Part shown: positions 45,940-57,159 of the stretch, piece after piece
Layout of the letters: each line of letters begins with the position of its first letter
How positions within the stretch are numbered: the first letter of the stretch is position 1
Assembly: GCA_963920665.1 (NCBI GenBank)
Contig: OY987263.1
Coordinates: 43,311,218-43,375,217 of the forward strand
DNA length: 64,000 nucleotides
Origin: Straminergon stramineum
Lineage: Eukaryota > Streptophyta > Bryopsida > Hypnales > Calliergonaceae
Reading direction: 5' to 3'
Notes under the pieces: generated by a model
What the model saw: only the letters and a program-made list of their open reading frames with translations
Database searches by the model: none
Told to the model about the DNA's origin: nothing
Program-made: the position numbers and the translations under genes

Positions 45940-47538
45940 ATCAATTCAAGTTGCACTTTTAGGTATAGGGTGCATTTAGTTGTTCCTATTGTAGGATGCT
46001 TCGAGTTTGTTTAAAATGGTAGACCCAATTCATTGACACCTATTATGAAATTTTAGATATAAAGACTATAAAATCGTCTCCCTTAAACATGATTATTAAG
46101 ATGTTCTACTCCAAAGATTTGTAGCTCCGTCAAAGACTTTAGGGAGGATGGGGTAATGAATCTAATTCAATCTTTTTCATTCCAACTTCATTATGCCATG
46201 TGGCAATGAAAGTGATAGAATGGGCTAATATAAGGAATGTGGTGTTTTGCAAAAATTGCATAAAGTCGCTAAATATGTGCCAAAGAAATAGTGGGAGATT
46301 AGGACTTTAACTTTACCAAAAAACTTTCCTTAAAACTAGAATATAATGAGACAAGATGCAATTAGGATGGATAAAAAGGTTGCTCCTCCAAACCAACTTG
46401 TACTAGTGCCTCCATAGAAATTGAACTACATCAGAGCCAATAGGAGTGAGTAACCAAGGGATTTCATTAGTGACGAATTTGAAAGACAATTGAAACATTT
46501 ACCAATATATTCTTCAGTTTTGATTGGATGAAATCGCCAAGAATCACCCAAAAATAGTGTCGCCAATTTTGAATAAAGGGATGTCAATCTGGATGAATTC
46601 ATGATATTTCATCTCAAATCTGTATAGCTTTGGTTTGGATGTACAGTAAATAATTTCATCCCTCCAGTCAAGATTTGCAAATCATTGATTCCTTGGAAAA
46701 TTGAAAATTAAAGTCTTGGACGTACCTTATCTTATCCGCCCTTTTATTTTCTGCATGGCATGTTTTTCTTGCCTGATTGGATGCCACAAGGCAGTCAGGG
46801 ATTGGCTGCACGCTTGTCTTGGGGCTTGCATGTCATGGCCTGCATTTTCAGTCAATCCAAGCATTGTGTAAGTAAGTCAGCCACACTGATTTATCTTATT
46901 AGTGTGTGTGCTAATTTATGAAAGTCACACTATTTAAATATATTAATGCATTAAATATATCAATTTGGGGAGGGACATTAACTTTGCTAAAACACTAACT
47001 TTGCTAGAGACATTAATTGGATAAAAGTGCCATATTATTGTGAAAACACATTAGGAAAGTGTAATGTATTTGAGATCAACATTGAAACAATTTTGACTTT
47101 CATAAACATAGAATCCAATCTAAAGTCAATATAGGTCATATTCCAAATAAAAGGGAATCGGGATAACTAGTACTTAGATTAATATGTGATTCTACATTGA
47201 ATTTACAAAACATTGATTGATTTACATTGATGGAATGAACTAGAACATGATCATAGTAAATTTTTCTCTATATATAGAATGATACATATTATGTCAATTT
47301 CACCGTTGTTTGAATGCAAACTTTTGTGTTAAATTGAAACATTCATTACTCATTTTTTCATGGAAAAATTGCTATTGTTCAAGATTTTGATGTATGTTTG
47401 ATGATGCTTTTTGATTTATAATGACAAAAATATGCAACTAGTAGAAGAAGACCTAAAATGAATTGACTTAAACATTGATCATCAATAATAATATAAAAAA
47501 TCCAAACAGCTAGCTTTCAGCTATAGTTTGTGGTTTGC
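45940..47538. other. Intergenic, no gene seen
   Basis: AT-rich sequence without supported features. Confidence 0.4.
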
Positions 47539-48191
47539 ATGAACCCCTAAATGCCTAAGGCCTTTTTTGAGCTTCAAGGAATTTGCTCTAAATTGAATAA
47601 AAAGCCAACATTTTGATAACCTTTATTAATTTTTTTGGAAATGTAACTCTACAAATTCAAACTAGATATGTAAAAGATCACTTAGGAAAAGATAGGACAA
47701 CAATATTACTTATGGATTGAAAGATTATAATGTTGGATCATGAGGGTGTTAAACTACAAAAGTGACTTGAAGTCTTTCAATCCTCTTTTCACATGTTAAA
47801 TCCAAAAAGTTGGTCACCAAAAGAATATGAGGTTAAAGGGCCTAACATGCATAACTCCAATCAATTTATGGTTTCTCAAAATCTACTCTACAATTTTTTT
47901 AAATGAATTTCTAATGTGGTTTTTCTTCCAAGATCTAGTGTATTTGAGACTCATTTCTAAGAGTCAACACTATGGGAAGTCAAGGTTGCAATAGGCCCCC
48001 TTGCACAAAATCTTGAATAGTAAAATCATAATCAATCATTTTCAAGATTGGATTTTTGATGCTTAAACTAGACTTCAAAAAGAAGTTTTCAAAAATACAA
48101 ACTTTTAATAAATAGCAACTTGGTTAGGTATTATTTAACTTTAAAGTTTTATAAACACCAAATTTTGGTACCTTGGACATTTAGAGGCTAA
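47539..48191. mobile_element. TTAA-type non-autonomous transposon, second copy of the 13128 element (inverted)
   Basis: Begins ATGAACCCCTAAATGCC (the TTAA has decayed to ATGA) and ends CATTTAGAGGCTAA. The body is the inverse of 13128-13790 along its whole length, including AAATGATTGATTATAAT in the 13-kb copy and its inverse near 48025. There is no coding capacity. Confidence 0.7.
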
Positions 48192-48876
48192 TAAAGTATT
48201 GTTGTATAGGATATATACAAAACTTTCATTAGGCTTGGATTCTTTAATTACTGTCCATTGATATATTCAATAAATTCTAAATATATACTTGTCACTTCAC
48301 TTAAGGATTCTTTCATGACTTTATCTAAAGCAAAGGATCCTGACTACAAGAGATCCCTTGCCTTAGCTAAAAACAATATATTCCAACCTAAATCTATAAT
48401 GATAATAGACGCTCAAACTTTTTTAAAGAAATTTTTTCATAGTAGTCTAATATACATTGAGTTTATTAGCTTTGAACAAAAAGGAACTAGGCTTTTTATT
48501 GACAAAATTTGCATGTGAAGAAGTTTGAGTAGGACATGTCTTGAAAAACAAGCCAATGCTACAAAGATATAGCCTCTTCTAGTATACTTGGCTTTGTGAT
48601 AATATTTAGAATTGCAATCTAGGATCTTTTTCAAACAATCAGATAATATAAAAGAATTGAAGAGAGGCTAAAGCCCAAAGCTTACCAAAGCTTGTTTGTA
48701 AATGTGTGATTATTACTAACATAGAATACCAAATTAAGGTATAAAAAGGCATTGGTAGCATTGTCTAAATACCAACATCTAGAAAGGGATCAAAAATGGT
48801 CAAAGAAGGCACAATAAATCATTAGAAGAAGATGGAAATGTATGAACAAGTGTCATTTCAACCATGTAATGACATT
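48192..48876. other. Intergenic, no gene seen
   Basis: AT-rich. The 86-codon frame at 48258-48518 has no recognisable domain. Confidence 0.4.
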
Positions 48877-49007
48877 GCACCCCTAAAAGGTATGATGGAT
48901 GACTTCATTGTTAAATAAAGATTCAAAGAAGCAGCTATTGGCGCACACCTAAAAGGTTTGATGGATGAATTCATTGTTAAATGTAGACTCAAAGAAACAC
49001 CTACTAG
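48877..49007. repeat. Tandem duplication, 2 x about 66 bp
   Basis: CCTAAAAGGTATGATGGATG with CTTCATTGTTAAAT and TCAAAGAAGCA in the first unit (48877-48942) is followed directly by CCTAAAAGGTTTGATGGATG, ATTCATTGTTAAAT and TCAAAGAAACA in the second (48943-49007). Confidence 0.75.
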
Positions 49008-49152
49008 TCCAATAATCATATCGTGAGGTAACTACCTTAGTCATGGGGTTCCATCTTCCCAAGGTTAATCCATCATTTTGGTATTTAGTGTATTCTCTTC
49101 TACATCAAAGTATTATCACCCATGTTGATGAAATTGACAAGCCATACTGACC

Positions 49153-49380
49153 ATCTATATTTGGAGTGCCCTTCAAACATATCCTCTCCCTCCCTTCCAC
49201 ATCTGCATTGTCATAGAAGTCATAAATTGACAATCACAATCCAAAATGAATTAAATTTCTAATTTCAATTGTGCACATTGGATATTGACCATCTATATTT
49301 GCAAGCATTCCAAACATCTCTTCTCGACATCTACATTGTCACACAATTCCAAAATCGACAATCACAATCCAAAATTGACC
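49153..49380. repeat. Direct repeat, 2 x about 100 bp
   Basis: CCATCTATATTTGGAGTGCC, CAAACATATC, CACATCTGCATTGTCA and TTGACAATCACAATCCAAAA recur as CCATCTATATTTGCAAGCA, CAAACATCTC, GACATCTACATTGTCA and TCGACAATCACAATCCAAAA. Copies begin at about 49153 and 49288. Confidence 0.7.
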
Positions 49381-50567
49381 AACTTAGATTTAGATTCTTC
49401 ACATGATAGGATGGAATGCCTGGAGAATATTTGACGGTTCCTTTGCAGATCTCATCAGCTAGGGACCATGTGTCATATTGTCTTGGGTGGTGATTCTTAT
49501 GTTGTGCTTGATATGTAAATGATACTTTCATGAATTACTGGTAGGGTTCAACAAGTCTTCTTCCTTGTTGAATTTAAGCACATTACTTTCTTATCCAAAC
49601 TATAAATAGTTATAAATCTGGATAATGGATGCTCATACCTTCGGCAGTGGCACCTGTAATTCATCCATTGCGTGAGTTGTGTAAGGCAAGCAGAAATTGT
49701 TTCTTTGCTCAACACACAACTCAATTAACGCGAAGTGACAAGCGATGGTCGCTTATTGTTAGACATTGCGGCAACCACAAACTCGTACCACAATAATGTC
49801 GACACGACTTCAACAATCAACGAGACAGCGCACATTCATGACACCGACAGTGTAAAAGTATGTCCACACTCCACACCACATTCATCATCGAACAATTCAG
49901 ACACTCTGAGTATTCAGGAACTCTTCCAATTATTCACGTTATTGCCATCTCAAGAATATTCATAAAGAACAGGTCACAACCAAAACCTTATCTTCGTGCA
50001 CTCCGATGAAAGAACTGGATACCGTAGTGCGCATGAAATCAGTAACAGTTCACCAACAAAACATAACCTCCTGCTCCATGAATAGAGACTCATCTTCATC
50101 CACACTACGAAAATTCATCCGCATTTATTGAGAAGATGCAGTTTTAAGTACCCTGCATCCTCCGTTGCTCCTCCCAATACATATGCAGCATTCTGCCAAA
50201 TTAAGCTACTCTGAAAGCCATACCCAAACCCAGATTCGTAAGTGCAGCTGAGAACATACAATTGTGAAGGCCACAATCAAGCTCACACACACGACGCCAT
50301 ACGAGGATTACAAGAGAATTACGACATGCATTGAACGCCACAGGTCACCAGAGTCGTAAAAGAATAGTTCAGAGTAGGGAGGAAAAAAACACCACCTCCG
50401 CGCTGACCCCATTGGGAAAAAAACCTAAAAGATACACAAGCCACCCTGCGACGCCACCCACGCAGCATCCCAGCCAGCATCAGGACCTCTTGTACAGATC
50501 TACATCATCACTACACATCATCTCCCCCAGCAAAGCAAAGAAGTCGACAAATCCCCTGCCTGTTCAT
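49381..50567. other. Intergenic / 3' flank of plastocyanin
   Basis: AT-rich becoming balanced after 49.7 kb. The last few hundred bases probably hold the plastocyanin 3' UTR. The 76-codon frame at 49735-49965 has no recognisable domain. Confidence 0.4.
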
Positions 50568-51077
50568 CTACGACACCGTGATGGTGCCCTTCATGCCGGC
50601 GCCCTGGTGAGGCTCGCAGTAAAACTCGTAGGTGCCGGCCTTGGTGAGCTTGATGTCGAACTTCTCATCTGGCGCATTCAGGTATTCCTCGTGGTTGATC
50701 TCGTCCACCTTGACGCCTGTGGGCACGGCGTCTTCGTCGAACACCACGTTGTGAGGGAAGCCCTTGTTGTTGATGAACGTGATCGCCTCTCCAGCCGCGA
50801 CGTTCACGCTGCTCGGGAAGAAACCCAGACTGCCGTCGTCGCCGCCCATCTTGACGGTGGCGGCATTGGCGCTCGCGGCCAACAGCAAGCTGCCGGAGGC
50901 CGCGAAGAGCGCCTTCCCGACAAACTGCTTCAAGCTCTCGCTGCTGGTCGCGGACGCGCGGACAGGCGCCATGCGGACGACGGTGGAGGTGGAGACGACC
51001 GCGGGGGAGGCGCGCGTCTCAGCCTTGAGGCCCGTGAAGGTGGGCACGGCCACGGCAGCGGCGGCGATTGAAGCCAT
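50568..51077 (-). CDS. PETE: Plastocyanin precursor, chloroplast
   Basis: Blue copper protein that carries electrons from cytochrome f to photosystem I in the thylakoid lumen. An intronless frame of 169 aa. Residues 1 to about 45 form a stromal transit peptide rich in Ala, Ser and Val. The lumen signal is KALFAASGSLLLAASANA, cleaved after the ANA motif at about residue 72. The mature chain (97 aa, starting ATVKMGGDDGSLGF) has copper ligands His37 (GFPHNVVF), Cys82 and His85 (YCEPHQG) and Met90 (GAGM). Tyr81 of the electron-transfer path is present. Two residues are missing before Cys compared with the 99-residue seed-plant form (ligands 37, 84, 87, 92), as in green algae and some seedless plants. 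The upstream ATG context and transit peptide fix the start. The long plus-strand frame over this gene is a GC shadow. Confidence 0.97.
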   Translation of the reverse strand: MASIAAAAVAVPTFTGLKAETRASPAVVSTSTVVRMAPVRASATSSESLKQFVGKALFAASGSLLLAASANAATVKMGGDDGSLGFFPSSVNVAAGEAITFINNKGFPHNVVFDEDAVPTGVKVDEINHEEYLNAPDEKFDIKLTKAGTYEFYCEPHQGAGMKGTITVS

Positions 51078-51205
51078 AGCTCACAACTTCACTGCGAATT
51101 GGCTGCACGAAGTAGGGAAACAGGGGGGACAGGGAAACAGATAGAAAGTGAATGGAGAACTGGGGTGGGGGGTGCGAGGTGGGGATGGGTCTGAGACGGG
51201 GATTT

Positions 51206-51342
51206 CTTATAGCTCCGCATTCGAAATTCGATATCAGGATTTCTCAGAGCCACAAAGAGCTGGGGATTGGGTGGTAAGGATAAGCTGCGGCGAATGAATG
51301 AAAAAAAGCGGCGAGGAAGCCGTAACGTGGGGACACGTCACA
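51206..51342 (-). promoter_or_regulatory. Plastocyanin promoter elements
   Basis: A TATA-like CTATAAG lies at 51206-51212 (gene strand), about 130 bases before the ATG. Further upstream, 51322-51341 holds two ACGT cores, read on the gene strand as GTGACGTGTCC and CCCCACGTTAC. Such G-box/ABRE-like cores are common in photosynthesis gene promoters; the role is inferred from sequence only. Confidence 0.5.
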
Positions 51343-51394
51343 GCGCCATCGCTGCTTTGGGGAACCGACTCTGAAGGCCACTGCTTTTGCGAAA

Positions 51395-51528
51395 CTTGGA
51401 CGATGTTAGGAATCCTTCAGTGGAGGTGGGATTGGAGGGGTTGAAAGGACTGTTTTGGTTGGGGAATTTTGAATTGACTTAAGGGAGAGAGGTACTTGTA
51501 TTTTGAGGAGTGAAGAATATTGCAAGTT
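51395..51528. repeat. Upstream segment duplicated at 52.24-52.64 kb
   Basis: TTAGGAATCCTTCAGTGGAG, GAAAGGACTGTTTTGGTTGG, then GGTACTTGTATTTTGAG and GAAGAATATTGCAAGTTTT match in the same order at 52245-52310 and 52570-52625. The second copy is split by a MITE at 52311-52565; this copy is its empty site. Confidence 0.65.
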
Positions 51529-51777
51529 TTAACCCCTAAATGAATATGACTATGTTTTCACCAAAAACACTCCTAAATGGCCATTTCTAGTACAAGTACC
51601 AAATTTTAGAAAAAAAACATTTTTGGACACATGTAACCGTAAGATCTTGTAGTACACTAGTTGGAAAAGATGTGGAAAAAATTTCAGAAATTTTCACTAT
51701 GGAAATTGCAAGATATTAGAGTTTGAATGGACAAAAATCCTTTTTTTGGCCTTGTGGAAAATTGGGCAACTGCACTT
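51529..51777. mobile_element. TTAACCCCTAAA-ended transposon, one end only
   Basis: Begins TTAACCCCTAAATGAATATG. About 51600-51750 resembles the inverse of the right half of the element at 34642-35218 (GAAAAAATTTCAGAAATTTT, TTTGGACACATG-like blocks). No second terminus was recognised, so the right limit is approximate. It lies 450 bp upstream of the plastocyanin start. Confidence 0.55.
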
Positions 51778-51955
51778 TACAAGGTTACATTTCATCCCTC
51801 CGCAACAGATTTCATGGTTGTTGCCGATTTCATTGTCATTTTTGCGCCCAGATGATGGAGAGCTTACACTTTTATGAGGTGCGCAAACTTTGAAGAAATT
51901 GTAAGTAATCCCCCATCCAATTTTGTAGGTAAACCATTCTCCTCTCTTGATTCTC

Positions 51956-52095
51956 TATGTTCCCTAAACAAATAAGGGGTGTCACAATTTCTTCACCCGC
52001 TATTGTTCCCCATTGTCTCCTATTTCTACTCATGATGTTTTCATTCTCTAAAGAAATTTTTGATGGTAAGGAAATTGAGATTATTCCTAATAGCC
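51956..52095. mobile_element. Fragment of the TAGGGGTAG foldback family
   Basis: AATAAGGGGTGTCACA, TTCTTCACCC and CATTCTCTAAAGAAATTT match the interior of the foldback element at 53178-53542 and, inverted, the one at 61561-61874. No terminal repeats were seen. Confidence 0.5.
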
Positions 52096-52785
52096 TATAC
52101 AAATGCTTCAATAGTGTTCAAGAACCATGTTGCCACATTTGGAATTTATGGTTTAAGAAGGTATAAGAGTCTAGTGTTGGTAGAATGGTTGTCTTGCCTT
52201 ATAGGATGGATGAATTTGTTTGTGTGTTTGGAAAGAGGGGATATTAGGAATCCTTTAGTGGAGAGATTGGGGGATTTAAAAGGACTATTTTAGTTAGGGG
52301 ATGTGGAATTAAGGCCATATTGGTTATATTGAGACTTTTTGCAGATTTTGAGATAGAATGCTAGTTTTGGGAAAATTCATTTAAAAAAATAGTAATTGAA
52401 ACCAAAAATAAATAATGCTGAAATAGTGATCCTATAATGAAATTCTAAAAGTTGGTGTTGTTACCTATTTATAAAAAAATACCAATAAAGAGATAAAACG
52501 GTTTATCCTCGAGTCGAGGATAAAATTGAGACTGCAAAAGGTCTCAATATAATGAATATGGCCTTAATTGAGATGGAGGAGGTGCTTCTGTTTTGAGAAT
52601 GAGGGAAGAATATTGTAGGTTTTAGTCAAAAAAATAATCATCTGAACAAGTAAATGGCCCATACAAATGCTTCAATATTGCTCAATACCATGATGCGACA
52701 TTTGGAGTTTGTGGTCCGAAAAAGACAGATGAGTCGAGTGCTTGTATAATCGTTGCCTTGCCTTATAAGATGGATGAATTTTCAT
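52085..52785. repeat. Direct repeat flanking the duplicated segment
   Basis: ATACAAATGCTTCAATA, a CATTTGGA(A/G)TTT block and TTGCCTTATA(G/A)GATGGATGAATTT occur at about 52095-52215 and again at 52660-52782, roughly 570 bases apart. This is a tandem arrangement of unknown origin. Confidence 0.55.
52311..52565. mobile_element. MITE with 25-bp inverted ends and AATT target duplication (255 bp)
   Basis: AAGGCCATATTGGTTATATT at the left is mirrored by AATATAATGAATATGGCCTT at the right with two mismatches. Flanks AATT (52307-52310 and 52566-52569) duplicate the target, and the paralogous segment at 51395-51528 has a single GAATTGA at that point. There is no coding capacity. Confidence 0.75.
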
Positions 52786-53177
52786 TTTAAAAGTTTTTTT
52801 TATATATAGACAAATGTAAGATCAAACAATAAATATGTTTTTTTTGATAAATTATGAATTTATTGTGAGCATTTGAAGTGTATTGCCCAAACAATGCAAA
52901 GAAGTCATTATAGAACCCTTAAAAACACCAACATAAAGGCAAACTTTTAATTTGTAGGGCATCTCTATCCTTCTCCATAAAGTACAATCCAAAAAATTTC
53001 CTTGGAAATAAAAGTTTAGTCTAGACTCTGCCCTTTGCAAGGTCAAGGGCATCAATAATTTTTGTCCTTATTATTTTTTACTAAATATAAATAAAAGAAT
53101 TAACATGTATAATTTCTACTTTGAATAAATGATTTGACTTTTATAGTCATCAAAAGGGGTCTCCTTCTTGATACAAT

Positions 53178-53542
53178 TAGGGGTAGTTGCAATTCCTCCA
53201 TTGTCTCGGATTTCCATGGAGAATGGAAATGTGCCAAATCTGGGTTGGCTCTCCGCATACATGTGGAAAGGGAATATTCTTCTTTGGAGAAGTTTTCTCC
53301 ACACCTATTTTTGCCCTCCAGAGGTGAAGAATGGGCACAGAGAAAACTTCTCCAAAGAAGAATATTCTATTTCGGACTACACTATGGATCCCCATTGGCT
53401 CCCCATTGATTCTCCACATCTCATCCTCTAAACGAATAAGGGGTGTCACACTTCCTTCACCCACTAATGCTCCCAATTTGTTCCTATTACTTCTCATTCT
53501 CCATGGAAATTTTTGATGGTGGAGGAATTGTGACTACCCCTA
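53178..53542. mobile_element. TAGGGGTAG foldback element (365 bp)
   Basis: The left end TAGGGGTAGTTGCAATTCCT is mirrored at the right end by AGGAATTGTGACTACCCCTA. Internal arms also pair (GAATATTCTTCTTTGGAGAA and its inverse near 53340-53370). Relatives lie at 51956, 61561 and 62364. No coding frame is supported. Confidence 0.7.
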
Positions 53543-53559
53543 TTGATGCCTCCTTAGAT

Positions 53560-55369
53560 ATTCCAAAGATATAGGGCAAGTATCAAATGAAAATCTCACA
53601 ATTATTTCACAAAAGGTGTCAATCTAACTTGTATTCATTTGTTGATTTTATGCATTTTCCTCCGATGATGGATGTATTGAATGGGTGCATGGGTACTTGG
53701 ATAGCATATCATGAGTGCATGATAGACATGGGTCCCCAATAGTAGGTGGAAATTATCAATGGACAATGTAAGGTTGCCCACTCAAAGAAGTCCAGCTAGG
53801 GAATGAAGGGAAAGTTTTGGATTTGGCACTTTGAAAATTGGAAGTATGACCACTATTTAAGACATGTTCTCTTTGGCTTCTTCCTTCTTAGGAACAATTT
53901 GGATTTTATTCCACCCTTCCCAAAAGACATCTTTGAAAAAATTTCAAATGTTTAAAGACATGCAAAGTATCTAAAAAAGACCAAATGCAAGTCTAATTTT
54001 AGGTTGGCATAAAGGCATTTATAATGGTCATGTTACTCACATAAAACAAAATTAGGCTTTTGTTATAATAGCTATTATTCATTACATTAAAATAGTCACT
54101 ATATGTAATGTTTTTGTACCCAAAAGATAGAAAATGTAAAGGAAAAATGTCTAAAATGGCATTCCAATTGTAGTTGTGATCTAGAAGAAAAAAGAAATAG
54201 ACTAACTTTGCATGTACAATAGGGTGTAAATTTGACATTTATATTGATGACATCGTAGGTGAATATTGAATATCTATATATTGAGTCAAATAATAAAATA
54301 AAATAAGCCTATATTGAACTTAAGAAAATTAGAAACTATTATTTTGACATCTACATAATTATTTAGAAATAATGTTGGTAAAGGCTAAATTCAGCTTGAT
54401 AGTGGTGATTTAAATGAAGGTCATCACCAAAGGTATTTTGTTGGTGTAAAAAAAGAGAATGGTTACTTGAATTTTTTTTAAATAAATGTTAATTTTTTAG
54501 AATTATTGGTGGAATAAACTACTATCATTTTTTAAGTATAACATGTATATATAATTAGAATACTTATGAAAATAATTAATTGTGATTTTGACCAAAAAAT
54601 GAAATTTTGAACTAAAATCAATATTTTGTAATTTAAATTTGAAATTCAATTAGAAGAAAGAAAATATGAATGAAATACACACAATATTATATTATTTGGA
54701 TTCTAATACATGGAGCTTGCAATTGCAATAGCTCATCAAATTATAGGATTTTTCCAAAGTTTGAAATGGTTTAGAAAGTGATATCACTTATTCGCCTCCA
54801 AGAACACCAAGAATGGATATTTTGAAATTTACAATCAAGCGTGACCAAGGGACATGGCCACTTTGGGAATGTCAAGAGTCAAGACTTCAAGGGGGTTAAA
54901 GTGTTGTACTTCATAAGGGTTGCTATCTTTATAATTGTTTTGGTGTAGATTGAGCTCTAATATTCATGTATCAAAAGTAAAATTGTCAATTTTATGTACA
55001 CTATGTGTAGGCCAAATTCAATTCACTTTCTTCACTTTTGTCTAAAAGTGCCATATACCATCTTGTAATTAGTTCACTAGTGTTGTAGACCTTTAAAAAT
55101 ATGACCTAGCTAGAATTCAATTTTGGCACTTGCTTGCTTAATTGCCCCTCATAATCAATAGATGTTTTATTTGCAACCTATAATGTTTTGTGACTCCTTT
55201 AATATGTAATCAAAAATTTGGAATGCGATCAAGTCTTTGTAGAAATAAAGACTATGGCAACAATTCTTTTGGAAGTGGATTCTTTAGACTCCCAATCAAC
55301 ATAATTTTTTGGAGAATGGCATTTTGACACCCCTAAATTAGAAGAAAGCAACATATAAAATTTTTAGCC
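53560..55369. other. AT-rich intergenic region, no gene seen
   Basis: Very AT-rich from 54.0 kb. No gene, RNA or clear repeat is supported. Confidence 0.4.
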
Positions 55370-57010
55370 CCTTAAACCTTGAAGGAACAAATGGTCAAAT
55401 TTTGAGCAACTAATGAACACAAACATGTCCCAAGCACACAAAGTCTTGGTTTTTATACCATTGGAATGTTTATAGATTCATAAGTAAATTCTCTTATATT
55501 TTCAGTATAGTATAGATTTTCATAATTTTTCTTGAGAAACATTTTATAGTTCAAGAAATAGATGTATGTTGGACCTCAATAGGCAACTTTTCTAATTCAT
55601 AAAATGACATGTCATAAACGACTTGAATAAATTTGTCAAATGAAAATCCTTCAAGTTCACAATAAAGAAAACATGAGATTTAAAGAAGAGTTTTTTTCGG
55701 GATAATTACACATGTTCAATTTGCAATTAATTTTATAAGGGAGTTTCAATTTTTTGCTTCCAATTCTATTGAAAATGATTGGTTAGTTTAGTAGTCAATA
55801 AGATCTATTTATCACATTTTACAACTAGTCTTTAAAAATTATCATTAAATTATTCTTCTAAGTTTCAATTTATAATATATCTTTATAATTTTGGAAATTT
55901 ATACTACTTTTGGTCCTTAACCCCTAGATGTAAAAAATCTTCTCAAGAATTGACGATTTGAGAAAAACCATTATAAAGTGTTATTTGGAAGAATATTTGG
56001 GAATTGGTATATAAAAAGAAGTTGAAGATTTTGAATTTTAGATTCCATCTGTGTAGTTAGATTTACCAATGCTATCACCAAAATTTTTTTATAAATTTTG
56101 TTAGGTGAATTCAAAAATTCCTTCTAAATTCAATTATAAGCAAAATATCATCATTTTTTGAGTAAAATTTATTGGAATGGATTTGAAATGAGGTTATCTT
56201 CATATCATCATTTTTTGAATTTTTTTTTTTCTTCATATCTATGACCTCATTTTTGCAAATATAATTTTGAACTAGAATCAATGCAATTGTGGCTTGGTCA
56301 ACCACTTGACATACTTACATATTTGCAATATAAGAAAAATATGTATTCTATTAATACCAAATCCAACCATTAGATAGAGGACAACAACTTCATGAAGTAT
56401 CTCTACAAATTAGTATAACTTTCATCCAAGTAGTAATGAAGATGAAACATAAGTTTCATCCAGAAAGTCTTGGGGTGGTTAGGGGTTAAAGAGTTAAAGA
56501 CCCAATGTTCAAATTTCAAACAATAGATGAATGCAAACATGTCCCAAGCATATAGTTGATTGATTTTTTCATCCATCTAAATTTTTGTAGAATCTTGTGC
56601 CAATTCCCTTACATTTGTTGAATAGATCTTTACTGATTTCCTTTGCAAATATTCTACAATTCAAAAGGTAATCAATGCAAAACATCATGTTTCTAAATTG
56701 AAAAATGACCCTTCTAAAATACTTGAATAATTATAGAAAACCATTTTTTTTCATTGCCATAATTAAAACTTTAAAGTTTGAAGTTGTAAGAAACAAATTC
56801 TTGTAAAAATAATACATGTATAGTCTAAAATCCATTTTAGAAAGAATCTTCAATTTTCTTGATTATATTGGATGGTATGGCAAGAGATTTGACTGTATGG
56901 ATGTAATGCATGGATCACATTTTACAATTTTATTTCGAAGTCATCATTTTATTTTTTCTTCCAAGTTGCATTTTACAATACCTAGATTCAACAATCTAGA
57001 GTATTGTAAA
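55370..57010. repeat. Two diverged direct repeats (about 0.5 kb) around a TTAACCCC-ended segment
   Basis: AACACAAACATGTCCCAAGCA near 55420 recurs as ATGCAAACATGTCCCAAGCA near 56530. Each is followed by loosely similar AT-rich sequence with a CACATTTTACAA block (about 55815 and 56920). Between them, TTAACCCCTAGATG (about 55919) and GGTTAGGGGTTAA (about 56475-56487) bound a 0.57-kb segment with the terminal motif of the TTAA family. Similarity is low and the limits are approximate. Confidence 0.4.
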
Positions 57011-57159
57011 ATACTATAAATTTGACAATGGAAAGCAAGTATTTGCTTACCTGAATCAATTGATCCTTTACAAAATCTAACATATCAGGAACAAAAATTG
57101 CACAAAAATACTGTCATTTTCGATAAGATTTCTAAAAGTTAGCTTCAAGGATAATAATC

